Assembly: GCA_008017155.1 (NCBI GenBank)
Contig: SSGX01000037.1
Span: 49,101-113,100, forward strand
Direction: 5' to 3'
Origin: Neisseriales bacterium
Lineage (GTDB): Bacteria; Pseudomonadota; Gammaproteobacteria; Burkholderiales; UBA11063
Length of the DNA: 64,000 nucleotides
The translations under genes and the position numbers were made by a program. This document shows positions 25,718-33,712 of this stretch, piece after piece. Each line of letters begins with the position of its first letter. Within the stretch, counting starts at the first letter, position 1. The notes under the pieces are model-generated. The model had not been told where the DNA came from. It saw nothing but the letters and a program-made list of their open reading frames with translations, and did not search any database.

Positions 25718-26525
25718 CTTTAAACCACTCCCTTAGACTTACTGGTTCTAGAATTTCAACTTCACCTAGAAATTGTGGAAAATATAATTTAGCTCTAATT
25801 TCCGAACATTCAAATTCATAAATATCGTGTTCTTGGCAGGTAATATGTGGGCGGTGAGTAATATTGCGTTCATAAATTTGTTGACCTAGTTTGCTTAACT
25901 TGGCTCGCACAACATTACCAAAAGATAAAAAAGGATCAAAGTTATTTTTTACGCCATTAATGAGCGTTTCATCATAGTTCTCAAAGTCGTTCTCCATCAC
26001 TGAGACTGCTCCGATATTACTTAAGCGGTAATTGCAGTATTCTTGTTTCTTATGGCAAAAACAATATACATAGTTGCGGGTTTCATTTTCAGAGCGTAGA
26101 ATTGCATATGGTTCAATTATACGTAACTCATCTTTATAACGAATGCGTAACTGTTTATGCTGATTAATTGCTTGATTAATGCGGCTAACACTAAATTCAT
26201 TAAGTGACAATTCACGCATGTATCGTGGTTGCGTGCAATATGCAATAATGATATTTCTATGATATTCGGATTTGTTGGTAATTTTTTGTTTTGGAAATTG
26301 ATCAATAAACAAATCCCAATTAGTTTTATTCAGCGTAAATTGGAGTATGCTTGATTCTTTTCTTGATTTAGGGTATGTTGTAGAATCAACTTTGTCATGA
26401 AAAGCGAAAAAAATCTTATTACACAAAATATTTTTGTTAAGATTAAAGTCATACATATCAATAAACAAAACCTCATGAATATATTTTGGAATTGAAATCC
26501 TTATCTTATTTTCAAATTGATCCAT
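25683..26525 (-). CDS. WYL-domain protein, possible regulator
   Basis: The 280-residue protein has a central WYL domain: AINQHKQLRIRYKDELRIIEPYAILRSENETRNYVYCFCHKKQEYCNYRLSNIGAVSV at about 135-195. A C-terminal extension near ~215-275 (WCX-like) follows. The N-terminal ~125 residues have no clear helix-turn-helix, unlike most WYL regulators. WYL domains bind nucleic acid or nucleotide ligands and often control defence genes. It is the first gene of a minus-strand run, so it may control the DUF4116-sirtuin genes that follow. The start ATG 26525 follows a GGAGAATAAC ribosome site. Confidence 0.7.
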   Translation of the reverse strand: MDQFENKIRISIPKYIHEVLFIDMYDFNLNKNILCNKIFFAFHDKVDSTTYPKSRKESSILQFTLNKTNWDLFIDQFPKQKITNKSEYHRNIIIAYCTQPRYMRELSLNEFSVSRINQAINQHKQLRIRYKDELRIIEPYAILRSENETRNYVYCFCHKKQEYCNYRLSNIGAVSVMENDFENYDETLINGVKNNFDPFLSFGNVVRAKLSKLGQQIYERNITHRPHITCQEHDIYEFECSEIRAKLYFPQFLGEVEILEPVSLREWFKDGAQKMANLYQ

Positions 26526-26746
26526 TGTTATTCTCCAGTTTGATTTACTATACCATAATTATACGACTATCAACCATGTATGTAATACAACAATATTGTA
26601 TTTATTAATTATGACTTCTTTTGCTGATTTAATTGGATATTTTGTTAAAAGATATCGTTTTTTTTATGTAACTAATAAGAAATGATGTTTTTGTTAACCT
26701 TGTTTGATATGTGTTCATTAGGCTTATGTTAATCCTATAATGAAGT

Positions 26747-26990
26747 CATAAAATACGAAATTGTTATAGACTAAGTGTAAATTAATTTCTGGATATTGAA
26801 TGGGGATTTAGAGTTTTCTAGCTGGTTTGGCTAACTGAATTTAAAATATATGATCCCTGTTCCCAAAAATGGGAAAGCAATATATAGCCGATAGTTGTAG
26901 AATAAGGAGTTGTTGTTTTCAACATCTTCCCTTTCTACTTTGTCGCATGGCAAAGTTTTCTTACCGCTGTTATCCACGGCGGTTTTTTTA
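26747..26990 (+). ncRNA. Candidate structured small RNA ending in a strong terminator
   Basis: A TATAAT at 26736-26741 could start a transcript near 26748. Downstream hairpins are TCCCA...TGGGA (26861-26874), GTTG-TTTT-CAAC (26912-26923) and CTTTGTC-GCAT-GGCAAAG (26938-26955). The terminator ACCGCTG-loop-CGGCGGT (26963-26983) is followed by a T run to 26989. A C-rich single-stranded CATCTTCCC lies between hairpins two and three. No open frame of note is present. The -35 box is weak and the exact 5' end is not known; it is not recognisable as 6S, 4.5S, RNase P or tmRNA. Confidence 0.4.
26963..26989 (+). terminator. Intrinsic terminator in the region before the 143-aa membrane protein gene
   Basis: A seven-pair stem (ACCGCTG with CGGCGGT, one G-U pair) with a seven-base loop is followed by TTTTTTT. 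No coding gene precedes it on the plus strand, which is the main reason to suspect a small RNA upstream. Confidence 0.78.
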
Positions 26991-27060
26991 TTTGATAAAT
27001 AGCTGTGGGTGATTCAGTTTAGGGTATAATCAGAAGTTATTTTGATAAGAGGGGTAAAGT

Positions 27061-27492
27061 ATGGAGTTTTTGATTAAATATCCTGCGCTTGCTATTGCTT
27101 TAATCGCTGCAGTATCTTCATTGCTAACAGGTTTCATGATTGCAATAACTAACTATTTTTTTAATAAATGGAAAGATAAATATAGCTATCATCTAAAAAT
27201 TAAGCATGATGCTTATTTGTTATTTTGGAGAAATTTAGAAGCCTATGTTGCTGCCAGTAAATTACATACTAAGCCAGAAACTTTAATTCAGTTAGACATT
27301 GAACTTCAACGTTCTTATTCTGATTTATTGTTTTTGGCAGATTCTTCTGTGATCAACAATATGTTAACTATGCGGAAGTATCCTAATGATGTATCAAAAC
27401 AGGTGGAGTTAATTAATTTGATGAGAGTTTATTTTGATAATAAGAAATTAACTCCTGAACAAATTAAAGAGTTCTTAAGTTATAAGCAATAA
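27061..27492 (+). CDS. Hypothetical single-pass membrane protein (143 aa)
   Basis: The protein has one N-terminal transmembrane helix (residues ~10-33, LAIALIAAVSSLLTGFMIAITNYFF) and a mainly helical cytoplasmic part of ~105 residues (KWKDKYSYHLKIKHDAYLLFWRNLEAYV...). No known domain is recognised. GAGGGG six bases upstream of ATG and a TATAAT at 27025-27030 support expression. It is isolated between a candidate RNA and a convergent gene. Small membrane proteins of this plan often act as regulators or anchors, but nothing specific is visible. Confidence 0.65.
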   Translation: MEFLIKYPALAIALIAAVSSLLTGFMIAITNYFFNKWKDKYSYHLKIKHDAYLLFWRNLEAYVAASKLHTKPETLIQLDIELQRSYSDLLFLADSSVINNMLTMRKYPNDVSKQVELINLMRVYFDNKKLTPEQIKEFLSYKQ

Positions 27493-27519
27493 AATCAAAT
27501 TATCAATACGCTTTCTATA

Positions 27520-27592
27520 TGGGTAGAGTACTATAAGTAACCAAAAATTTCAGCCAACTGATATTAGTGTTATTAAGCTCTACCTCTACCCA
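27520..27592. repeat. Nine-base inverted repeat between convergent genes
   Basis: TGGGTAGAG at 27520-27528 and CTCTACCCA at 27584-27592 are perfect inverted copies, 55 bases apart. They could form the stem of an RNA or a long-loop terminator for the convergent genes; no T tract follows. Confidence 0.35.
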
Positions 27593-27652
27593 AAGACATA
27601 CTCTCGCTTTTCTTAACTGTACTTACTACTGGATAAGATACATACAATCTGA

Positions 27653-27976
27653 TTATACTTCTACCACATCAAATCCTTCACCTCCATTAGTATAAATAAT
27701 TAGATCTCCTGATTGGGGAGTTTCATTTGTTAAAAGAGATACTGTAGGTTCATGTGAGTGATTAACTTTTCCTGCTTCTTGAGTAATACTTATAATTACC
27801 CTATCTATATGACTATGTTCAGCTTCAGATGTGACATCATCAAAGCATTTAATAAAATCAAAAGGATTATTATTTGCTAAATGTTTTTCTACAAATCTAT
27901 CTGCTTGAGCAGGTGTTCTTAGAGTTTCTTTGTTGTTAGATTCTGGATGATCATCAGAGTAGATAAATAAATTCAT
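27653..27976 (-). CDS. Hypothetical acidic protein (107 aa)
   Basis: The 107-residue protein begins MNLFIYSDDHPESNNKETLRTPAQADRFVEKHL and ends GGEGFDVVEV. It is acidic, has no signal peptide or membrane helix and belongs to no family I recognise. AAAGGACACAAAT upstream of ATG 27976 is a good ribosome site, which argues that the frame is real. It is convergent with the membrane protein gene. A small globular role is plausible but not identifiable. Confidence 0.62.
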   Translation of the reverse strand: MNLFIYSDDHPESNNKETLRTPAQADRFVEKHLANNNPFDFIKCFDDVTSEAEHSHIDRVIISITQEAGKVNHSHEPTVSLLTNETPQSGDLIIYTNGGEGFDVVEV

Positions 27977-28104
27977 ATTTGTGTCCTTTAATTAACTATG
28001 TTTAGTGTTTATGCTTCATTTTAGCGCTATATATAGTAAAATGTCAAGGTGCGTATGATGTAGTAGTTTAAAAGAAAAGGAATCACCCCCGTGGGAGCAT
28101 ATTA

Positions 28105-28185
28105 ATGAATGTTATAATTTTTGGTGTTGCTGCTTATGTCGCTTATCTGGCGGTAAAAATAGCAAAGCATCACCATAGACATTAA
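28105..28185 (+). CDS. Micropeptide with one membrane helix and a His-rich tail (26 aa)
   Basis: A 26-codon frame starts at ATG 28105. The hydrophobic stretch NVIIFGVAAYVAYLAVKIA is long enough for a single transmembrane helix and is followed by KHHHRH, a basic histidine cluster. GGGAG lies eight bases before the ATG, and a strong terminator (28201-28224) closes the unit sixteen bases after the stop. Tight gene-terminator packaging supports a real mini-gene. The histidines could bind metal or lipid head groups. No named family is claimed. Confidence 0.55.
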   Translation: MNVIIFGVAAYVAYLAVKIAKHHHRH

Positions 28186-28200
28186 TTAATATAAATAAAG

Positions 28201-28224
28201 GCTGAGTTTTACTCAGCTTTTTTT
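28201..28224 (+). terminator. Intrinsic terminator after the 26-aa micropeptide gene
   Basis: GCTGAG-TTTTA-CTCAGC (28201-28217) is a six-pair stem followed by seven to eight T residues. It separates the micropeptide unit from the photolyase operon. Confidence 0.85.
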
Positions 28225-28240
28225 ATTGTTAAGATAAATA

Positions 28241-28287
28241 TCCACAAAATCCCACCAATTGATTAAAATACTGGTTGATATTTCAAC
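28241..28287 (+). promoter_or_regulatory. Promoter and operator site B of the photolyase operon
   Basis: A -35-like TCCACA (28241-28246) and -10 TAAAAT (28264-28269) are 17 bases apart. The palindrome GTTGA-TATT-TCAAC at 28274-28287 covers the expected transcription start, so a bound repressor would block initiation. The 28-base core around it (TTAAAATA..TGGTTGATATTTCAACTT) is nearly identical to the marR2 promoter at 46978-47004. Confidence 0.7.
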
Positions 28288-28322
28288 TTATTTGCTAATG
28301 CTTTCACTATTAATAGGATGAT

Positions 28323-29042
28323 ATGATGAATAATATTGCAGTTATTGGTAGTTCGGGTACGATTGGTGGTGCATTTATCAGAAAACTTAGTGAGCTTTAT
28401 CCGGAAGCGCAGATTTCTGGTTTTTCAAGGAATAAGCCAAGTTCTGCTATCGCAAATGCAAAATTTTATGAGATTGACTATACTAATGAAGAGTCAATCG
28501 CCAATTCAGCAGAGATCGCAGCAGAAAATGCTCCGTTAGATTTAGTAATAGTAGCAACGGGTATCTTACATAATGATGCATTTATGCCAGAGAAATCAAT
28601 GAAAGAATTATCAATTGCCAAATTTCAGGAGATTATCTTAGCGAATACTATTTTTCCTGCATTGGTAGCTAAGCATTTTTTACCTAAGTTAGCTAAAGAT
28701 CGACGAGCGGTTTTTGCTGCACTATCAGCAAGAGTTGGCAGTATCTCAGATAATCAGTTAGGCGGTTGGTATAGCTATCGTGCTTCAAAAGCTGCACTAA
28801 ATATGATAATCAAAAATTTATCGATTGAAATGAAAATGCGCTACAAACAAGGAATTATAGTTGGGCTTCATCCGGGAACTGTTGATAGCCAACTTTCAAA
28901 GCCATTTCAGGCCAATGTTCCGGCTGGTAAACTATTTACCCCTGATTATGCCGTAGCCAAAATGCTTGAAGTGATTAATACATTAACCCCTGAAAATAGC
29001 GGAAAATGCTATGCTTGGGATGGAGAGGAGATTTTAGCATGA
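28323..29042 (+). CDS. SDR family oxidoreductase, first gene of the photorepair operon
   Basis: The 239-residue short-chain dehydrogenase has IAVIGSSGTIGGAF (~4-17, cofactor loop), LVIVATGIL (~77-85), SARVGSISDNQLGGWYSYRASKAAL (~136-160 with catalytic Ser, Tyr and Lys) and VGLHPGTVDSQL. It resembles CsgA/C-factor-like SDRs found with photolyases and in lipid clusters. AATAGGATGAT gives the ribosome site for ATG 28323. Its stop overlaps the DUF2805 start. Substrate is unknown; its place under a shared operator with the lipid operon suggests a related lipid or redox role, which is inference. Confidence 0.85.
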   Translation: MMNNIAVIGSSGTIGGAFIRKLSELYPEAQISGFSRNKPSSAIANAKFYEIDYTNEESIANSAEIAAENAPLDLVIVATGILHNDAFMPEKSMKELSIAKFQEIILANTIFPALVAKHFLPKLAKDRRAVFAALSARVGSISDNQLGGWYSYRASKAALNMIIKNLSIEMKMRYKQGIIVGLHPGTVDSQLSKPFQANVPAGKLFTPDYAVAKMLEVINTLTPENSGKCYAWDGEEILA

Positions 29043-29272
29043 TGTATAATGGTGTCCATGTTAGCGAGATTATTGAAATGGCATGGAGTGATGAGGTATC
29101 TTTTGATAGCATTAAGTTAAATACTGGTTTGGCTGAAGCCGAAGTTATTGCGATTATGCGTAAGCACCTTCGCCGTAGCTCTTTTTGCCTATGGCGTAAA
29201 CGAGTAACAGGAAGGCTTCTTAAGCATTCTCGTTTGACGAGAAGAAATGATAATGCAGTTAGTCTGGTTTAA
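29039..29272 (+). CDS. DUF2805 / TIGR03643 family protein
   Basis: The 77-residue protein starts at ATG 29039, four bases before the SDR stop. SEIIEMAWSDEVSFDSIKLNTGLAEAEVIAIMRKHL followed by SSFCLWRKRVTGRLLKH is the family signature; the first part looks like a helix-turn-helix. The family is regularly encoded next to photolyase or cryptochrome genes, as here, but its role is not established. A small DNA-binding or photolyase-associated protein is the natural guess. It overlaps the following cryptochrome gene by about 20 bases. Confidence 0.82.
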   Translation: MMYNGVHVSEIIEMAWSDEVSFDSIKLNTGLAEAEVIAIMRKHLRRSSFCLWRKRVTGRLLKHSRLTRRNDNAVSLV

Positions 29273-30752
29273 GCGAGATTTACGAGTAGAAGATAATCTT
29301 CCGCTAACCCTTGCTGCCCAAGATGATGCTGTAATTCCTCTCTATATTCTTGAGCCCGAATTATGGCAACAGCCTGACCTTAGTTATCGGCAGTATTTGT
29401 TTCTTCAGGATTCGTTAAAAAGTCTTGATGAAGATTTACAGAAGCTAGGGCAGCGCTTGATTATTCGTATTGGTGATGCTGTCAATATACTTGAAGAGCT
29501 TACTAATCAACATAACATCACTAGCATCTGGTCACATCAGGAAACTTGGAATGACTGGACATATCAGCGGGATAAAAGAGTCCAAAAATGGCTAGTAAAT
29601 AAAGGTATTGTCTGGAATCAACTTCGCCAACATGGTGTGATTCGTAAATTAGCCAATCGCGATGGTTGGTCGCTTGAATGGTACAAGTTTATGAAGCAGC
29701 TGCCAGTAAATAAACCTCCAAAATTAAAAGCAGTTGCGATTGATACACAAGTTTTGCCATTAGCCTATGAGCTTGGACTAAAAAATGATGGTGTTACTGA
29801 TATACAGATCGGTGGACGTAAGAAAGCGCTTGAGATACTAAATAGCTTTCTGTACCAAAGAGGGGAAGGCTATACCAAGGAAATGTCTTCTCCACTCACC
29901 GCATATCAAAGTTGCTCACGTCTTTCGCCTTATATTGCCTTTGGCACTATTTCCATCCGTGAAATATTTCATGCTGTAGAACGGCGTAGTCTAGAATTAA
30001 AACAACTGGCAAATAGTAGTCGTTGGCAGTCGGCTATGCGTTCCTTTGCCGGGCGTCTGCGCTGGCATTGCCATTTTATCCAGAAGCTTGAGGATGAGCC
30101 ACAGATAGAGTTTAGAAATATGCATTCTGCGTATGATGGTTTACGCGAAAATGATTTTAATCATGAATATTTTGAATGCTGGAAGGCAGGTAAAACCGGC
30201 TATCCGATGATTGATGCTTGTATGCGCGCATTAATTCATACTGGTTGGATTAATTTTAGGATGCGGGCAATGCTGGTTAGCTTTGCTAGTTATCATCTTT
30301 GGCTTGATTGGCGTTATACTGCTCCCTATTTAGCAAGTCTTTTTACTGATTATGAGCCGGGGATACATTATAGCCAATTCCAGATGCAATCTGGGACTAC
30401 TGGGATAAATACTCTTAGGATTTATAATCCTATTAAGCAGGGTATCGATCATGATCCTGAAGGTGTTTTTATTCGTCAATGGATTCCTGAACTTAGTGCT
30501 ATGCCAAAAGAATACATTCATCAACCATGGTTATGTAGCGCGCTAATGAATGGTTACCCCTTACCTGTGGTAGATGAGAAAATAGCCAGAAATAATGCTG
30601 CTAAGAAGCTCTACGATTTACGTAAGCAAAGTAATCACAAGGGTGAGGCGCAGCAGATCGTTCATAAGCATGCAAGTCGTAAAACTAGACGAGTAAATAC
30701 CAAAAAAACGATTAAGAAACAGGAATTAGAACAAATGGAGTTAGAGTTATGA
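29253..30752 (+). CDS. Cryptochrome/photolyase-family flavoprotein with atypical FAD pocket
   Basis: The product (~499 residues from ATG 29253) has an N-terminal alpha/beta antenna domain (QLVWFKRDLRVEDNLPL) and a C-terminal FAD-binding domain (RWQSAMRSFAGRLRWHCHFIQKLEDEP, MIDACMRALIHTGWINFRMRAMLVSFASY). Where canonical CPD photolyases have D-x-DLANNS-x-x-WQW, this protein has DYEPGIHYSQFQMQSGTTGINTLRIYNP, so it belongs to a separate subgroup whose repair activity is uncertain. The basic C-terminal tail (SRKTRRVNTKKTIKKQ) may bind DNA. It overlaps phrB by four bases. Confidence 0.85.
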   Translation: MQLVWFKRDLRVEDNLPLTLAAQDDAVIPLYILEPELWQQPDLSYRQYLFLQDSLKSLDEDLQKLGQRLIIRIGDAVNILEELTNQHNITSIWSHQETWNDWTYQRDKRVQKWLVNKGIVWNQLRQHGVIRKLANRDGWSLEWYKFMKQLPVNKPPKLKAVAIDTQVLPLAYELGLKNDGVTDIQIGGRKKALEILNSFLYQRGEGYTKEMSSPLTAYQSCSRLSPYIAFGTISIREIFHAVERRSLELKQLANSSRWQSAMRSFAGRLRWHCHFIQKLEDEPQIEFRNMHSAYDGLRENDFNHEYFECWKAGKTGYPMIDACMRALIHTGWINFRMRAMLVSFASYHLWLDWRYTAPYLASLFTDYEPGIHYSQFQMQSGTTGINTLRIYNPIKQGIDHDPEGVFIRQWIPELSAMPKEYIHQPWLCSALMNGYPLPVVDEKIARNNAAKKLYDLRKQSNHKGEAQQIVHKHASRKTRRVNTKKTIKKQELEQMELEL

Positions 30753-32164
30753 CAAAATTAAAAGTTATTCACTGGTTTAGACAGGATTTACGCTTGAGTG
30801 ATAATCCTGCATTATATGAAGCTGCGATTAATGGCGATGTACTTCCGGTATATATCCTTGATGATATTAATGCAAAAGAATATAAAATGGGCGGCGCTAG
30901 CCGATTTTGGCTACATCATTCGCTAACTTCATTAAATCAAAGCCTTGGTGGCAAATTATCGATTTATTGTGGCGACCCTTCGCAGATTCTTCCAGATTTA
31001 TGCTCTCGCCATAATATCAGTAAGGTATTTTGGAATCGCTGTTATGAGCCTTGGCGAATAGCCCGTGATAAGCAGATTAAGGAACATTTGAAATCATTGG
31101 GTGTAGATGTTGAAAGTCATAATGGATCATTACTTTGGGAGCCATGGACGATTAGCAAAGATGATGGCACACCATATAAGGTATTTACGCCATTTTATCG
31201 TAAAGGATGTCTAAGTGCTCCATACCCACGTAATCCACTCAGAGAACCCGATAATGTAAATTTTATCCGTGATGATATGGGCGCTCTAGCGATTGATGAT
31301 TTACAATTATTACCAACTATCACTTGGGATAAAAAAATGCTTGGTTATTGGGAGTTTGGTGAAGCGGCAGCCAAAGATTATCTTATTCGGTTTCTTGAGT
31401 CTGGTGTCATTGATTATAAAGAAGGACGGAATTATCCAGCAAAGAAATTTGTGTCACGGCTTTCACCGTATCTTCATTTTGGTGAAATATCACCTAATCA
31501 GGCATGGTATGCGATTAAGCAACTAGGCGATAATATCAATACAGATCATTTCTGTAGTGAACTAGGCTGGCGTGAATTTTCTTATAGTCAGCTTTATTAT
31601 AACCCAGAGTTACCGAAAAAAAATCTGCAAGCTAAATTTGATGCCTTTCCTTGGCAGGAAAATAATAACAAGCTCTTAGCGTGGCAAAAAGGGTTAACCG
31701 GGATTCCGATGGTTGATGCAGGTATGCGTGAATTATGGGAAACTGGCTATATGCATAATCGGGTTAGAATGATTGTTGGTTCATTTTTGGTAAAAAATCT
31801 ACTTCTAGATTGGCGACTTGGTGAACGCTGGTTTTGGGATTGTCTCCTAGATGCTGATCTAGCCAATAATAGCGCTAGCTGGCAATGGGTGGCTGGATGT
31901 GGAGCAGATGCTGCACCATACTTTAGGATTTTTAACCCGGTCACGCAAGGTGCAAAATTTGATCCAGATGGCGAATATATCCGTCATTATTTACCTGAAC
32001 TTAAAAATTTACCAACTCGCTATTTATTTAGCCCATGGGAAGCCCCAGCGGCTATACTGGCTAATGCAGGAGTTGAGCTGGGTGTTAATTATCCTAATCC
32101 AATAGTTGACCTTTCTTCATCACGAGAAGAGGCGCTAGCTGCATTTGCTTCATTAAAGGGGTAA
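30749..32164 (+). CDS. phrB: Class I CPD photolyase
   Basis: The 471-residue protein has the antenna-domain start IHWFRQDLRLSDNPAL and the classical FAD/substrate motifs TGIPMVDAGMRELWETGYMHNRVRMIVGSFLVKNLLLDWR, with DADLANNSASWQWVAGCGADAAPYFRIFNPVTQ. The tryptophan-rich electron-transfer chain residues are kept. It repairs cyclobutane pyrimidine dimers using blue light and reduced FAD. The start ATGA overlaps the upstream stop. It is the middle member of three successive flavoprotein genes. Confidence 0.94.
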   Translation: MTKLKVIHWFRQDLRLSDNPALYEAAINGDVLPVYILDDINAKEYKMGGASRFWLHHSLTSLNQSLGGKLSIYCGDPSQILPDLCSRHNISKVFWNRCYEPWRIARDKQIKEHLKSLGVDVESHNGSLLWEPWTISKDDGTPYKVFTPFYRKGCLSAPYPRNPLREPDNVNFIRDDMGALAIDDLQLLPTITWDKKMLGYWEFGEAAAKDYLIRFLESGVIDYKEGRNYPAKKFVSRLSPYLHFGEISPNQAWYAIKQLGDNINTDHFCSELGWREFSYSQLYYNPELPKKNLQAKFDAFPWQENNNKLLAWQKGLTGIPMVDAGMRELWETGYMHNRVRMIVGSFLVKNLLLDWRLGERWFWDCLLDADLANNSASWQWVAGCGADAAPYFRIFNPVTQGAKFDPDGEYIRHYLPELKNLPTRYLFSPWEAPAAILANAGVELGVNYPNPIVDLSSSREEALAAFASLKG

Positions 32165-32165
32165 T

Positions 32166-33701
32166 ATGACTGCCTCTTTAAGGTTAATTCTTGGCGATCA
32201 ATTAAGTCATTCTATTTCGAGTCTTTCTGATTGTGATAAAAGTAATGATATTATTTTTATGGCAGAAGTTTGGGAAGAAGCTAGTTATGTAAAGCATCAT
32301 AAGAAAAAGATTGCTTTTTTATTTTCTGCGATGCGTCATTTTGCTATTGAATTAGAACAAAAAGGCTATAAGGTAATTTATACCAAGCTAGACGATCCTG
32401 ATAATGCTGGCTCATTTACTGCGGAAGTTGCGCGGGTGCTAAAAAATAATCCAGTAAATAAAATAGCCGTTACTTTTCCTGGGGAATATCGAGTACTTAA
32501 AGCTATCGAGTCATGGCAAGCAACATTCAATCTTCCGGTTGAAATTCGTGAAGATAGTCGGTTTTTATCTAGTCCAACTAAATTTGCGAATTGGGCACGA
32601 GGTCGCACTCAGCTAAGGATGGAATATTTTTACCGTGAATTACGCCAAGAGTTTAAGATACTAATGGATGGCGACAAGCCTGCTGGTGGTGAATGGAATT
32701 ACGATGCAAATAATCGTAAGCCAATAAAGTCACAAATGGCAATCCCAGCTACATATCAGAGTAAGTCTGATTCTATAACAGAGGAGGTGTTATCCTTAGT
32801 AGAGAAGCGTTTTGCTAACCATTTTGGTGATTTATATCCGTTTCATTATGGAGTAACTCGTATAGAAGCAATTGCAGCACTTGAGCTATTTATCGAAGAA
32901 CGCTTGTGCTTATTTGGCGACTATCAGGATGCGATGTTAGAGGAGAATGCTTGGTTATTTCATTCTCATTTGAGCCTTTATCTTAATTGTGGCTTACTTC
33001 TACCTATGGAATGTATAAAAAAGGCTGAAGAAGCTTACACCTCTGGTAAAGCTCCGCTTAATTCGGTGGAAGGTTTTATCCGTCAGATTATGGGCTGGCG
33101 CGAATATGTTCGTGGTGTTTATTGGCTTAAAATGCCGGATTATGCTGAGCGCAATTTTTTCTTGGCTAAAAATAAACTCCCTGATTTTTATTGGACTACT
33201 GATACTAAAATGAATTGTTTACGGCAGTGTATCACTGATACCAAGAATAATGCCTATGCTCATCATATTCAGCGCCTGATGGTTCTTGGGAACTTTGCTT
33301 TACTTGCCGGAATAGACCCTAAAGATGTCAATGAGTGGTTTTTGATTGTCTATGCCGATGCTTATGAGTGGGTAGAATTACCAAATGTTTCAGGAATGAT
33401 ACTATTTGCTGATGGTGGCTATCTGGCTAGTAAGCCTTATGCAGCAAGTGGTAGCTATATCAATAAAATGTCTAATTATTGCAAAAATTGTAGCTATAAT
33501 GTTAAACAAAAAAATGGTAGTGATGCCTGTCCGTTTAATTATCTATACTGGCATTTTCTTGCCAGAAACCGAGATAAGTTAGCTACTAATCCACGACTTG
33601 GTATGATTTATCGTACTTATGATCAGATGGATGCTGATAAAAAAGTGCAAATCGAAGAAGATAGCCTCAAGTTTATTGCAAATATGTATATCAATTCTTA
33701 G
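32166..33701 (+). CDS. Iron-sulfur bacterial cryptochrome/photolyase (FeS-BCP, PhrB-type 6-4 photolyase-like)
   Basis: The 511-residue protein matches deoxyribodipyrimidine photolyase-related proteins: LRLILGDQLSHSISSL and HHKKKIAFLFSAMRHFA at the N terminus, FIRQIMGWREYVRGVYWLKMPDY and QRLMVLGNFALLAGIDP in the FAD domain. Four cysteines suited to a 4Fe-4S cluster are present: one in NCLRQCITDT and three in YCKNCSYN...ACPFNYLYW. This class includes enzymes that repair 6-4 photoproducts and others that act as light sensors. The gene starts two bases after phrB stop (TAATATG). Confidence 0.91.
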   Translation: MTASLRLILGDQLSHSISSLSDCDKSNDIIFMAEVWEEASYVKHHKKKIAFLFSAMRHFAIELEQKGYKVIYTKLDDPDNAGSFTAEVARVLKNNPVNKIAVTFPGEYRVLKAIESWQATFNLPVEIREDSRFLSSPTKFANWARGRTQLRMEYFYRELRQEFKILMDGDKPAGGEWNYDANNRKPIKSQMAIPATYQSKSDSITEEVLSLVEKRFANHFGDLYPFHYGVTRIEAIAALELFIEERLCLFGDYQDAMLEENAWLFHSHLSLYLNCGLLLPMECIKKAEEAYTSGKAPLNSVEGFIRQIMGWREYVRGVYWLKMPDYAERNFFLAKNKLPDFYWTTDTKMNCLRQCITDTKNNAYAHHIQRLMVLGNFALLAGIDPKDVNEWFLIVYADAYEWVELPNVSGMILFADGGYLASKPYAASGSYINKMSNYCKNCSYNVKQKNGSDACPFNYLYWHFLARNRDKLATNPRLGMIYRTYDQMDADKKVQIEEDSLKFIANMYINS

Positions 33702-33712
33702 GTGTATTATCG

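Larger units (their letters stand above)
26526..27060. other. 535-base intergenic region with a candidate structured RNA
   Basis: No protein-coding frame is convincing here. The region separates the divergent WYL gene and the 143-residue membrane protein. Its right half contains four predicted hairpins, the last a strong terminator, listed separately as a candidate RNA gene. A TATAAT at 27025-27030 and GAGGGGTAAAGT before 27061 serve the next gene. Confidence 0.6.

Noticed and set aside
26912..26923. GTTG-TTTT-CAAC as an eighth operator
   Set aside because: The arms have four bases and the spacing differs by two from the GTTGR-N4-TCAAC rule; it fits better as a hairpin of the RNA candidate.
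26747..26990. Identification of the structured RNA as 6S RNA
   Set aside because: The terminal stem and central bubble of 6S RNA could not be formed from this sequence by eye.
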